Assembly: GCF_010095445.2 (NCBI RefSeq)
Contig: NZ_WFGV02000054.1
Span: 1-38,820, forward strand
From: Pseudomonas sp. TNT3
Lineage (GTDB): Bacteria > Pseudomonadota > Gammaproteobacteria > Pseudomonadales > Pseudomonadaceae
Direction: 5' to 3'
DNA: 38,820 bases
Shown: positions 25,426 to 33,927 of the stretch, in pieces
How positions within the stretch are numbered: the stretch's first letter is position 1
Layout of the letters: each line of letters starts with the position of its first letter
Translations under genes and position numbers: made by a program
The notes under the pieces: model-generated
Database searches by the model: none
Told to the model about the DNA's origin: nothing
Seen by the model: only the letters and a program-made list of their open reading frames with translations

Positions 25426-25855
25426 ATGTTCGACGCGCTGCTGGCCAGATTTTTACACCCAGCAGATTCTCGCCGAGTTCGTTCTGGGCATGGCTGCTAC
25501 GCCATTTACGCACGCACGGCGGCGTGGCGCGCTGCCGGCCTCGGCAATGGTGCATGGATTGTCGGGTGTGCGCTTACCCGGGTTGCCGGGATTGATCGGC
25601 GACGCCAGTTGCTCCCTGTACCTGTTCCACCCTTATGTGTTGAAGGTCTTCAACAAGGTGTTCCATGTGTTCGACACACCGGGGCTCCTCGCTTACGTCA
25701 TGACCCCTGTGAGCATTGCACTGTGCTGCGTCGTAACCATCTGTATTTACCGCTGGGTGGAATTGCCAATGACCCATTGGCTGCGAGGCATTTTCATCAA
25801 CCGGAAAAAGGTGGTCACCCAGCCGCAAATCCTGCCCGTCAGTAGTGGCGAGTAA
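25426..25855 (+). pseudogene. Remnant of a second acyltransferase-3 gene
   Basis: One frame reads PDFYTQQILAEFVLGMAA at about 25451-25504, then GLIGDASCSLYLFHPYVLK and VEDLP-free C-terminal sequence ending IYRWVELPMTHWLR. These match the last third of acyltransferase-3 proteins, including the SYSLYLFHP motif. The N-terminal two thirds are missing. The stretch between the blocks (THARRRGALPASAMVHG) looks compressed or out of frame compared with family members. A short product from the ATG at 25490 is conceivable but would lack the active-site half. It is placed directly after the intact acyltransferase, either as a decayed tandem gene or a recombination leftover. Confidence 0.75.
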
Positions 25856-25865
25856 TACGGCTGTA

Positions 25866-25982
25866 AACCTGTGGCGAGGGAGTTTACTCCTGCTGGGTCG
25901 CGCAGCGGCCCCACTTTTTTTACCTGAAAAGCAGAGGTCTGCTGCGCAGCCCAGCGGGAGTAAACTCCCTCGCCACAGGTTA
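25866..25982. repeat. REPIN: two inverted REP sequences
   Basis: AACCTGTGGCGAGGGAGTTT starts the left arm, and the right arm repeats it inverted, 25 bases perfect and about 40 with mismatches, around a short T-rich centre. GTGGCGAGGGAG is a common P. fluorescens-group REP core. It may also terminate transcription from both convergent genes. Confidence 0.85.
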
Positions 25983-26002
25983 AACGGCCTGGGGACTCAC
26001 GC

Positions 26003-26596
26003 TTAATTCTTGCAAGTCATCTCTTTGGCGCCATACCCCCAAGTCACCCGAGCTTCCCCCTGATGCTCCCAGAAACTTTCGTTCTGACCGGTGTAGTGCA
26101 CGCCGCTGCCCGATTGCACCGCGACCATCAGTGAGCGCTGGCCTTTGTAGGTGGCAATAAGCGAAGAGGGGTCGGTGTGGTAGAAGGTGGCGCTGATCGT
26201 GCCGTCACCGCCGCAGTCGAATGTGATCGGGCCTTTGCCGGCAACCAGTCCGTAACCGGCTTGTACTTCGACGATGCGCTGACTGTAGCTGTCGCGAACG
26301 CAGGCCTGTTTGTCGTCGGACTTCCAGCATTCGTCACGCCCCTTGATCCACCCGCGCTGCTCGGCCTTGAGAGTCTTGGCGCCATTGCCAGCCTTTTTCA
26401 GCGCGGCGTCATAGGCCGCTGCCAGGTTTCGGTCCTGCGCTGCAAGGTCCGGGTTTTTGCAGATCAGGTCTTCCACCGAACTGGCCATTTTCTCGCTGCA
26501 CTTGAACGATGGCCCTTCCTGAGCCGTAGCAAGTGATGCGACCAGCAACGCCGATACGGCCGCGCCGACCAGTAAAACGCGATTCAAAAAACTCAT
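26003..26596 (-). CDS. LprI-MliC fusion, likely periplasmic lysozyme inhibitor
   Basis: A 197-aa protein with a signal peptide (VLLVGAAVSALLVASLATA-QE). Residues ~30-115 are an LprI/DUF1311 domain (FKCSEKMASSVEDLICKNPDLAAQDRNLAAAYDAAL, AEQRGWIKGRDEC, CVRDSYSQRI). Residues ~122-197 are an MliC-type domain (ITFDCGGDGTISATFYHT, LMVAVQSGSGVHYTGQNESFWEHQGEARVTWG, EMTCKN). MliC proteins block c-type lysozyme at the cell envelope, and LprI is also a lysozyme inhibitor domain, so both halves point the same way. Cysteine pairs are kept. It is cleaved by signal peptidase I rather than lipid-anchored, as no lipobox is seen. AGGAG precedes the ATG at 26596. Confidence 0.88.
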   Translation of the reverse strand: MSFLNRVLLVGAAVSALLVASLATAQEGPSFKCSEKMASSVEDLICKNPDLAAQDRNLAAAYDAALKKAGNGAKTLKAEQRGWIKGRDECWKSDDKQACVRDSYSQRIVEVQAGYGLVAGKGPITFDCGGDGTISATFYHTDPSSLIATYKGQRSLMVAVQSGSGVHYTGQNESFWEHQGEARVTWGYGAKEMTCKN

Positions 26597-26838
26597 AAAC
26601 AACAACTCCTGAATTGTCCCTGAGACGAGACCCTTGGAGATCATACCAAGGGTTCGCGCCATTCCCTCCGACGGTGATCTCATCCCCGCATGTGCAATGT
26701 CGAGGCCATAGCCTTACGTGAGAGGATGCCCTGCGCAAAAAAGGGCGACCGGAGAAAGGTCGTTCAAGAGTCAGCGCTTCCTTCATCCTGATGTCATCAA
26801 ACCCCATCACGACGACACCGCCCAGACCTGAGGTTTCA

Positions 26839-27750
26839 ATGATAGAAACGCGCCTGCTACAGCAGTTCATTGCCGTTGCCGAAGAACTGCACTTCAATCG
26901 GGCTGCGGTGCGTCTGCATATGGCTCAGCCGCCCCTGAGTCAAGCCATTCGCCGGCTGGAGAGCGAGATCGGTTCCCCGCTGTTCGAGCGCACAAACCGC
27001 AGCGTGTTGTTGACCCCTGCCGGCACATCATTTCTGGAGACTGCCAGATGCATTCTTCAGTCTCTCGATGAGGGCGTGACGCGAACCCGTCGTGTTGCCG
27101 AAGGAGTCGAGGGCCACCTCACGATGACATTCATCAACATTGTGTCCTATGCCCCGTTACTGCGGGCGTTACGCGGCTTCCGCCTCGCGTCCCCAGAGGT
27201 AGCGTTTACCATGAAGGAGGCCACGACCCACGAGCAAGTAGAGGCGCTGGAGAGCGGCGCTGCTGATATCGGCTTCATGCGCACACCGGGGACGACCACG
27301 CCCCATCTGCGCTTCGAGACTATCCTGCGCGAGCCGATATACGTGGCGCTACCTGCTGGACATCGGCTTGAGGACCACGCGTCCATCGAGTTGGCGTTAC
27401 TCAAGGACGAGGCTTTCGTGGCGTCGCCTCGACCGCTGGGGCAAGGCTTTCACGATCAAATTATCCGTCTTTGCCAAGCCGCAGGGTTCCTGCCAGACAT
27501 TGTTCAACAAGCACGGCAGTTGCAAACCTTGATCGCGTTAGTCGCCAGTGGGTTCGGCATTGCCCTGATACCCGCATCGTTGGCGACGGGAATGCAGGAA
27601 GACGTCGTCTTCCGCCCCATCATCGTGGATGCGCCCGAAGATCTGCTGCATTTGGACCTGCTGATGGCGTGGAACGCGAATCAGGATTCGCCGATCCGGG
27701 ACCGGCTGATCGAGGCAGTCCGAGGCACTCTTGCGCCACTGCCCCATTGA
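26839..27750 (+). CDS. LysR-family transcriptional regulator
   Basis: A 303-aa regulator with the usual LysR layout: MIETRLLQQFIAVAEELHFNRAAVRLHMAQPPLSQAIRRLESEIG is the winged helix, and the effector domain starts near GHLTMTFINIVSYAPLLRALR. The pattern HFNRAAVRLHMAQPPLSQ is that of the CatM/BenM-like branch, members of which sense aromatic or related acids; the effector here is unknown. I chose the ATG at 26839, which has GAGG five bases upstream; a start at 26791 would add 16 non-conserved residues. It lies upstream of an MFS exporter on the same strand, 232 bp apart, and may regulate it. Confidence 0.9.
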   Translation: MIETRLLQQFIAVAEELHFNRAAVRLHMAQPPLSQAIRRLESEIGSPLFERTNRSVLLTPAGTSFLETARCILQSLDEGVTRTRRVAEGVEGHLTMTFINIVSYAPLLRALRGFRLASPEVAFTMKEATTHEQVEALESGAADIGFMRTPGTTTPHLRFETILREPIYVALPAGHRLEDHASIELALLKDEAFVASPRPLGQGFHDQIIRLCQAAGFLPDIVQQARQLQTLIALVASGFGIALIPASLATGMQEDVVFRPIIVDAPEDLLHLDLLMAWNANQDSPIRDRLIEAVRGTLAPLPH

Positions 27751-27982
27751 GACGTTCAGCGTCTTGTTTCGCGATTTAAACAGTATTTTACGGACATAAG
27801 CGTTGGCACTACTGTTTGGCAGCACCCGATCCGAGAGTGAGGACTCGGGCGTTCCTACTCCCGTGACTCACGTCGAAGCACTGCATTGGACTCGTGAATA
27901 AGGCCTGCCAATACCATGGTAATACCTGTTCTGTGCGCAGTGATCCCGAGGTCACTTCACTACTGCCGAAACAGGGACAGCC

Positions 27983-29164
27983 ATGCCTGCCGCCATTTAT
28001 GTTTTTTCATTATGTACATTTGCATTCGGTCTTTCGGAGTTTGTCGTCGCAGGTCTGGTTTCCGCCATCGCGACCGACCTTGACTCCAAAATTGCTGCAG
28101 TGGGCACCGCTATTGCCGCTTATGCCCTTGGCGCAGCCATTGGCGCACCGTTCATTACTGCGCTCGTTTCGCATTGGAGGGACAAGCACATTCTGATGCT
28201 TGCCATGGCGGTCCTCGCTGTCGGCAGCGTGCTGATGAGCCTTTCGCCGAATCTATCCATGCTGCTGGTGATCCGGTTTCTGGTGGGCCTGGGCCATGGT
28301 GTTTTCATGGCGGTGGCATCGGACGCCGCCACCAAGCTGGTTGATCAGAAGCGTTCCGGACGGGCGCTATCCGTGGTGTGGGTAGGGTTGACACTCGCGC
28401 TCGCGTTCGGCGTCCCGATTGGAACGTTTCTGGGTAGCATCTGGTCATGGCGGGGCATTTTCATGTCTATCGGGGGACTCAGCCTGTTGAGCATGCTGGG
28501 ATTACTCCTCTTCATGACCAGCAGCACAGAGAGTTCGCACGGCGGGCAAGCGAGCGCATGGAAAGGGATCAAGGCCATCACCCATCCGCAATTGCTCATC
28601 ACCGCCGGCATCGGCGTACTCGTGAGCATTGCGACCTTTTCATTCTTCACCTTCGTCTCTCCCTACTTGCTTCAAATCACCGAGGTGGACGTGCAGCAGT
28701 TGAGTCTGGGTATGCTGCTGTTCGGCCTGTGCTCCATCGTGGGGAATCTGCTTGGCGGTTATCTGGTGGACAAGATGGACGCGAACCGCAGCACCGTGAT
28801 GGCGTTGGCGGGCCTGGCCATAAACTTGATCGGACTTTATTGGTTCAGTGACTCTGCGCTCATGATGACGCTCTTGGTCGGCACATTGGGTGTCTTTTTC
28901 TTTTCCATCGTGACCATGTTGACACTGCGTCTGCTGAAACAGGCTCAGTGCTATATCCCGGAATCAACCGCCGTAGCCGCCGGATTGAATATCGCGTCCT
29001 TCAACCTGGGTACAGCATTGGGTGGGGTACTCGGCAGCATCACCATCGCGTTCGGCAGCTTGTCGGACATCCCGTTAGTAGGGGCATTGGCTGCTGCGTT
29101 GGCAGCCTCTGTGCTTTTCCTGCAAACCAGGCACTCCAGCACGCAGAGTGCATCAGTTAGCTGA
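27983..29164 (+). CDS. MFS exporter, DHA1 (AraJ/YdhP-like)
   Basis: This 393-aa transporter has twelve predicted hydrophobic helices. Family marks are FAFGLSEFVVAGLVSAIATDL at helix 1, YALGAAIGAPFITALVSHWRDKHIL, the drug-exporter motif region RFLVGLGHGVFMAVASDAATKLV, and AAGLNIASFNLGTALGGVLGS in helix 11. Such proteins export sugars, purines, drugs or amino-acid derivatives by proton antiport; the substrate cannot be assigned. GGGACA precedes the ATG. The 232-bp upstream gap contains a GAGTGAGGACTCGGG/CCCGTGACTC dyad-like stretch near 27836-27868 that could be an operator for the preceding LysR regulator. Confidence 0.87.
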   Translation: MPAAIYVFSLCTFAFGLSEFVVAGLVSAIATDLDSKIAAVGTAIAAYALGAAIGAPFITALVSHWRDKHILMLAMAVLAVGSVLMSLSPNLSMLLVIRFLVGLGHGVFMAVASDAATKLVDQKRSGRALSVVWVGLTLALAFGVPIGTFLGSIWSWRGIFMSIGGLSLLSMLGLLLFMTSSTESSHGGQASAWKGIKAITHPQLLITAGIGVLVSIATFSFFTFVSPYLLQITEVDVQQLSLGMLLFGLCSIVGNLLGGYLVDKMDANRSTVMALAGLAINLIGLYWFSDSALMMTLLVGTLGVFFFSIVTMLTLRLLKQAQCYIPESTAVAAGLNIASFNLGTALGGVLGSITIAFGSLSDIPLVGALAAALAASVLFLQTRHSSTQSASVS

Positions 29165-29368
29165 TGTACTCAGCCAGGTGAGCGATTTCCAAAATTCCGG
29201 GTCACCTTCGATAGGCAGGAAAAAAGTTGAGTGAGGACTCTGCTTTCTTTATGCCAGGCGTCATTGTGGCTGCCAGTGATTGTCCGGCTCTTCAGCGGGC
29301 TGATATCGTTACTGGCACTACTTCAAATGGGTCGTAATCGTCCCACTGTATGGACATCGGAGGATGAA

Positions 29369-29764
29369 ATGAAAGGAAGCTGCGCGTGTGGGGCTGTTGG
29401 CTATGAAGTCGACAGCATTGATATGCCCATCAGCCATTGTCATTGCCACACCTGCCGCAAGACCCATGCGGCTGCGTATGTCACCACGGCCGGCGTGCTG
29501 AGAGAGCATTTCAGATGGACGCGAGGGCTGGACGCGTTGAGGGCTTTCGAGTCATCTCCCGGGAAGATTCGGCACTTCTGCGCCCACTGCGGATCGCACC
29601 TTGCGGCTGAACGTAACGGCGCTGCCGCAATGATTGTGCGCGTAGCAACGTTAGACGATGAGCCGGGCGCCAGGCCCGAGTATCACATCTGGACGGAGCA
29701 GGACGTCGCGTGGCTGGAGGGGGAAGGTCTGCCTAAACACTGTCAATGGCAGCCTGATCGATAA
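29369..29764 (+). CDS. GFA-family zinc protein (glutathione-dependent formaldehyde-activating-like)
   Basis: This 131-aa protein has the cysteine pattern of the GFA fold: C5 and C7 (SCACG), C24, C26 and C29 (SHCHCHTCRK), and C71 and C74 (FCAHCGSHL). These form two zinc sites in the Mss4-like fold. The name-giving activity, adding formaldehyde to glutathione, is not proven for most members. The ATG at 29369 has GGAGG five bases upstream; the upstream in-frame 46 codons from 29231 look non-coding. The 204-bp gap before it holds no gene that I recognise. Confidence 0.88.
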   Translation: MKGSCACGAVGYEVDSIDMPISHCHCHTCRKTHAAAYVTTAGVLREHFRWTRGLDALRAFESSPGKIRHFCAHCGSHLAAERNGAAAMIVRVATLDDEPGARPEYHIWTEQDVAWLEGEGLPKHCQWQPDR

Positions 29765-29792
29765 GCTATCGGATGCTTGTTCAACGGCCCGC

Positions 29793-30720
29793 TCAAACCT
29801 CCCCGGAAACAGCCATTTGACACGCGGATCCGCTATCGCCCACTTCCTGTTCGAGCCATTCAAGAAACTCGCAAAACCCGCTCGAACGCTTCACCCGTTT
29901 TGGATAGACCAGCGTGTAGCGTCCGCCCGTCACGATGCTGCCGGCATGCACGCGTATCAGTTGCCCGGTGAGCAACTCATCGCGTGTCAGCACCGCGTCG
30001 ACAAGCGCGATGCCCTGGCCACATTTCACCGCGACGATCGCCGATTCCAGCGTATCGAAGGTCAGGTGAGCGTTATCGGAGCCGGTTGAATCGGGGTAGT
30101 ACTCGTCCCAGCGACGCCAGTCCAGGCGATCCATGCTTGAGTCCACGAGACGCGCGGTCTTGAGTACCTCTTCCGGCGTTGATCCGGCGAGCAGTGCCGG
30201 CGAGCAGTGCCGGCGAGCACACCGGGATCAATGCTTCCTCCCACAACTCCAGCGCTTCGAAGTCGGGCCAGGTGGCGGTGCCGTACGCGATCATTGCGTC
30301 GATGGATTCAAACGCAAAGTCGGGGAAGCGGTGATACACCGTGTCGACGCTGACGGTCACTTGCGGATGCTCGCGATAAAACGCAGTCAGCCGTGGAATC
30401 AGCCAGCGTGCCGCCATGGTCGGGTGCGCGCGCAGGCTGACGCTTCGTCCCACCGTGGCGAGCATCTGCGACGCATCCGACAGCAGGCCGATGACTTGTT
30501 CCGCCACCGGAACCAGTGATTGACCTTCAGGGGTGAGCACGATTTTGCGTGTGTGCCGCTCGAACAGACGACTGTCCAGACGCGCCTCCAACTGCGCAAC
30601 CTGCCGGCTCACCGCGCTCTGGCTCAGGTTGAGCTGCTCGCCTGCCTTGCCGAAATTGCCGGTTTTGGCGACGGTCAGGAAGGCCTGCAAAAGCTCGATG
30701 GATGGCAGTTGGCGGCTCAT
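29793..30720 (-). pseudogene. LysR (GcvA-like) regulator broken by a 13-bp tandem duplication
   Basis: The first part (from 30720) encodes a normal GcvA-type winged helix (LLQAFLTVAKTGNFGKAGEQLNLSQSAVSRQVAQLEARLD, LFERHTRKIVLTPEG) and half the effector domain up to IPVCSPALLAG. The frame then shifts, and the rest (SSMDRLDWRRWDEYY, SAIVAVKCGQGIALVDAVL, YTLVYPKRVKRSSGFCEFLEWL) continues in another frame to 29793. At the break a 13-bp unit is tandemly repeated (30184-30219). Removing one unit restores an uninterrupted protein of about 305 aa reading LLAGSTPEEVLKTARLVDSS. It is divergent from the flavoenzyme run and was probably its regulator. I chose the ATG at 30720, which has GAGGAG upstream. 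Confidence 0.9.
30184..30219. repeat. 13-bp tandem repeat, 2.8 copies
   Basis: The unit CCGGCGAGCAGTG occurs at 30184-30196 and 30197-30209, followed by a partial copy CCGGCGAGCA at 30210-30219. One extra unit explains the frameshift in the LysR gene. Short tandem units like this can expand or contract by slipped pairing. Confidence 0.92.
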
Positions 30721-30847
30721 GTTTCTATGCGCTCCTCGCATGGGATTAATGCAGATACATCACTGTTATTTCGGCTGGACGGGGCACATTCTTAGCCGAA
30801 ACCACGACGCTGCGCTACGCGTCATTCTCCACCGGACGGTTGCCCTT

Positions 30848-32194
30848 ATGAACACTCCAGCAGCGGCCTTCAATACCGTGTCAGCGACTCAGGACGACCG
30901 CCTGCCTCGTGAAGTCGACGTGGCGATCATCGGCGGCGGCCTGATGGGGTGTGCCTGCGCGTACTACCTTAGCAAGGCGGGCGCCAAGGTGCTGTTGATC
31001 GATAAAAGCATTCTCGCGGGCCAGCAATCGTCACGCGCCTGGGGCTTCGTTCGCCAGCAATCGCGAGACGAAGCCGAGGTGCCGCTGATGCAGGCCAGCA
31101 TCGAGATCTGGCGCTCGCTGGAACGCGAACTGCAGACCGACCTGGGATGGCGCAACGACGGCTGCCTGTTCGTCGCGGGCAATGAAGCCGAACGGGACGG
31201 ATACGAATCGTGGCTGAGTGTCGCGCGCAGCTTTTCGGTCGACACCGTGATGCTGTCGCCGCGGGAAGTGGAAAAGAAATTGCCAGGCTACGCCGTGCCG
31301 CAACTGGGTGGTTTGTTCACCGCCAGCGACGGCCAGGCCGAGCCCACGCTGGTGGCCCGAGCCTTTGCAATGCGCGCCCGTGAACTGGGAGCGCACATCG
31401 TCGAACAGTGCGGTGCCAAAGGCATCGACGTCGCCGCCGGCCAGGTTGTGGGCGTGGAAACCGAGCGCGGTTATGTGAAGGCGAAAACCGTGGTGTGCGC
31501 TGCGGGCGTCACGACGTTCCGTCTGCTGAAGATGCTGGGCATCTCCCTGCCACAGCAACTGGTTCGGGGAACAGTGGCGCGGACCACGTCCGGGCCGACG
31601 CTGAGCGGCATTTCCACCATTGCCAACGGCGTCGGTTTCCGGCAACGGCTGGACGGCAGCTTCAACATCGCCGACGACGCCCACGTCGACGTTGACATGA
31701 CGCTGGGCCATCTGCGTGCACTGCAGTGGTATGCGCCGTCGCTGTGGGCGCATCGCAAGTCGTTCCGCTTCAATCTCAATGGCGCGTGCCTGACGGATCT
31801 GAGCCAGCGCATGCCGTGGTCGCAAGCGTCGCGGCTGGGGGCGGGCATTCACGAGCGCAACCCGGTGATCCCGCCGAACGACAAAGGCCTGGTCACGGCG
31901 ATGCGTGCGCTCAAGGCGGCGTTCCCGGGGCAGGTGGGCACACAGATCGTCGACCGATGGGCCGGGGGTATCGATGTCTTGCCGGACGGCATCCCGGTGA
32001 TCGACGCCAACACGACACCACGGGGTCTGGCGGTGGCCACCGGATTCTGCGGTCACGGTTTTGCCATGGGCCCCATCGTCGGTAAAACCCTGGCCGACTG
32101 GATTCACTCGGGCGAGCCGGGGCTGGACATGCGTCAGCTGCGTCTGTCGCGCTTCGCCGAGGGCGACGTCAAGCCGCCGTCTTCGCTGTTCTAG
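30848..32194 (+). CDS. FAD-dependent amino-acid oxidase/dehydrogenase (DAO family)
   Basis: This 448-aa flavoenzyme begins with the FAD-binding fold VDVAIIGGGLMGCACAYYLSKAG (GGGLMG, 29-34). Other DAO-family marks are SSRAWGFVRQQSRDEAE, the GGLFTASDGQAEPTLVARAFAMRARELGA region, VVCAAG, and the C-terminal DRWAGGIDVLPDGIPVID and GFCGHGFAMGPIVGKTLADWI. Relatives include OoxB (opine oxidase), HcnC and glycine/sarcosine oxidases, so the substrate is probably an amine or secondary amino acid. No signal peptide. The ATG at 30848 begins MNTPAAAFN; the frame is open far upstream but non-coding. First gene of the run, 64 bp before the OoxA/HcnB-like gene. Confidence 0.85.
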   Translation: MNTPAAAFNTVSATQDDRLPREVDVAIIGGGLMGCACAYYLSKAGAKVLLIDKSILAGQQSSRAWGFVRQQSRDEAEVPLMQASIEIWRSLERELQTDLGWRNDGCLFVAGNEAERDGYESWLSVARSFSVDTVMLSPREVEKKLPGYAVPQLGGLFTASDGQAEPTLVARAFAMRARELGAHIVEQCGAKGIDVAAGQVVGVETERGYVKAKTVVCAAGVTTFRLLKMLGISLPQQLVRGTVARTTSGPTLSGISTIANGVGFRQRLDGSFNIADDAHVDVDMTLGHLRALQWYAPSLWAHRKSFRFNLNGACLTDLSQRMPWSQASRLGAGIHERNPVIPPNDKGLVTAMRALKAAFPGQVGTQIVDRWAGGIDVLPDGIPVIDANTTPRGLAVATGFCGHGFAMGPIVGKTLADWIHSGEPGLDMRQLRLSRFAEGDVKPPSSLF

Positions 32195-32258
32195 TCGATA
32201 CCCAATTGCCAGCGCCCATGCGTCAACGCTCACGCGCCTACCTCCCGGGGGATACACG

Positions 32259-33923
32259 GTGAAACGACCTCTCAAAGATATCTATTACGATCCCGCGTCG
32301 GTGGCAGGCAAAGCGCCGCCCATCAGCGACGAGACCGATATTCTGATCGTCGGTGCAGGCCCTGCGGGGCTCGCTGCCGCATTGACCGCCGCCGGGCATG
32401 GTCTGCGCGTGACGCTGGTGGACGAAAACCCGGTCCCCCTCGACACCATGGGGGAGGAGGTGCCGCTGCATTTCGGTGGCCGCATGGGTGCTGCGGTGGC
32501 GAATCGCAACAGTGTGCTGCAATCGCTTCTCGACGCCCGCCCGGAGATCACCGATGCGCTCGAAGCCGGCGTCGACGTGCGGCTCGGCACGGCAGTCTGG
32601 GGGCTGTTTCCTCAACAACGCACCACCGCCTGGATCGAGGGCGCAGTCGCCGGTCTCGCCGATGACAAAGACGCCAGCCTGCTGCGCTTCAAACAGGTGA
32701 TTGTTGCCGCTGGCAGACGCGACATGGGCCTCGCTTTCGACGGCTGGGATCGCCCCGGTGTCATGGGTGTCAGTGCTGCCCATCGGCTGGCTACCGTTTA
32801 CGAGGCGCTGGACTGCCAGCGCGCCGTACTGGTCGGTAGCGACACGCACGCACTGGCGACGGCCCACGCGCTGACCAGCAAGGGCGTGCAGATCGTCGCA
32901 ATCATTGAGCAGGCTGAACAGGTATTCGGCGATCAAGCGCTGCTCGGCCTGTTGGTGGAGCAGGGCGCAAAGGTGTTGACCGGGCATGTGGTGCGCGAGG
33001 CAGCGGGGGATGCACTCGGCGTCAAGCGGATCACCGTTGTCGCGGTCGACGCGGCGGGTAACCCGGATGGCGGAGCGTTGACTGATATCGTCTGCGACAC
33101 CGTGCTGCTGGCGGTGGCCGCCATTCCCGCGATCGAGCTGATCGAATCCACAGGGTGCAGCACCTCCTTTCAGGCCGAGCGCGGTGGCCACGTCCCCGAC
33201 ACGGACTCTGCACAGCGCACATCGTTGCCGTTCTTCCTGGTGGCAGGTGATTGCGCCGGCGTCTGGGCCTCGAAAAGTCTCGACGACGAGATGGCCCGGC
33301 GCGAAGGCCGCATCGCGGCACACACGGCGCTGGCTGCGCTGGGTGTCGACATCGCGTTAAGCGACACCGTACCGCTGCCCGACGCAGCCGTCTGCGATGT
33401 TGCCGCCAATCGCACGGCGTGGGTCCGGGCGTCTACCGTCCATGCGCAAAACCAGCCTTTCGTTTGCCAGTGCGAAGAGGTGACGGCCGGCGAAATTCTC
33501 GGTCAGCAACCGCCGCGCTATCTCGACTGGACGCCCACCGATGCCGCGTTGAAAAGCACGATGATCTCGTCGCTGCAGGACGGCGCGCCCAACCCGGACG
33601 TGACAAAACGCCTGACGCGGGCCTGCATGGGACCCTGCCAGGGCCGCCGGTGCCGCGAACAAGTGGCCACCTTGCTCGGTATTGGTGCTGGCGTGACGGC
33701 CGACGCCATTGCCTTGGCCTCCTTTCGTCCGCCGGTCCGTCCGCTGTCGATGCGGCAGCTCGGCCAGATCGAGGAGACGCCACAGATGTTAAGCCGATGG
33801 GATGCCTGGTTCGACATGCCGTCCCAGTGGACGCCGTTCTGGCTGTGCACCGGTCAGCAGACCGTCGCCAAGCGCCCGCAAGACGGCGTTCGACTCAACC
33901 ATCAAGCGCAGAACGAGGGCTGA
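32259..33923 (+). CDS. FAD/NAD(P) oxidoreductase with [2Fe-2S] domain, OoxA/HcnB-like
   Basis: A 554-aa protein. Residues 28-50 form a dinucleotide fold (DILIVGAGPAGLAAALTAAGHGLRVTLVDE; GAGPAG 32-37). QVIVAAGRRD and a GD motif (FLVAGDCAGVWAS) complete the two-domain flavoprotein. The C-terminal part has a BFD-like cluster site: C403 and C405 (FVCQCEE), C460 and C465 (PCQGRRC), with C456 nearby. OoxA and HcnB have the same design and pass electrons from a DAO-type partner subunit, so this is probably the electron-transfer partner of one or both flanking flavoenzymes. The start is GTG at 32259 with GGGGGAT upstream. It is followed after 4 bp by the second DAO gene. No separate HcnA-like ferredoxin is present. 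Confidence 0.85.
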   Translation: MKRPLKDIYYDPASVAGKAPPISDETDILIVGAGPAGLAAALTAAGHGLRVTLVDENPVPLDTMGEEVPLHFGGRMGAAVANRNSVLQSLLDARPEITDALEAGVDVRLGTAVWGLFPQQRTTAWIEGAVAGLADDKDASLLRFKQVIVAAGRRDMGLAFDGWDRPGVMGVSAAHRLATVYEALDCQRAVLVGSDTHALATAHALTSKGVQIVAIIEQAEQVFGDQALLGLLVEQGAKVLTGHVVREAAGDALGVKRITVVAVDAAGNPDGGALTDIVCDTVLLAVAAIPAIELIESTGCSTSFQAERGGHVPDTDSAQRTSLPFFLVAGDCAGVWASKSLDDEMARREGRIAAHTALAALGVDIALSDTVPLPDAAVCDVAANRTAWVRASTVHAQNQPFVCQCEEVTAGEILGQQPPRYLDWTPTDAALKSTMISSLQDGAPNPDVTKRLTRACMGPCQGRRCREQVATLLGIGAGVTADAIALASFRPPVRPLSMRQLGQIEETPQMLSRWDAWFDMPSQWTPFWLCTGQQTVAKRPQDGVRLNHQAQNEG

Positions 33924-33927
33924 CACC

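Noticed and set aside
31031..32275. 414-codon minus-strand frame opposite the first DAO gene
   Set aside because: The plus strand encodes a full flavoenzyme with cofactor motifs; this is a shadow.
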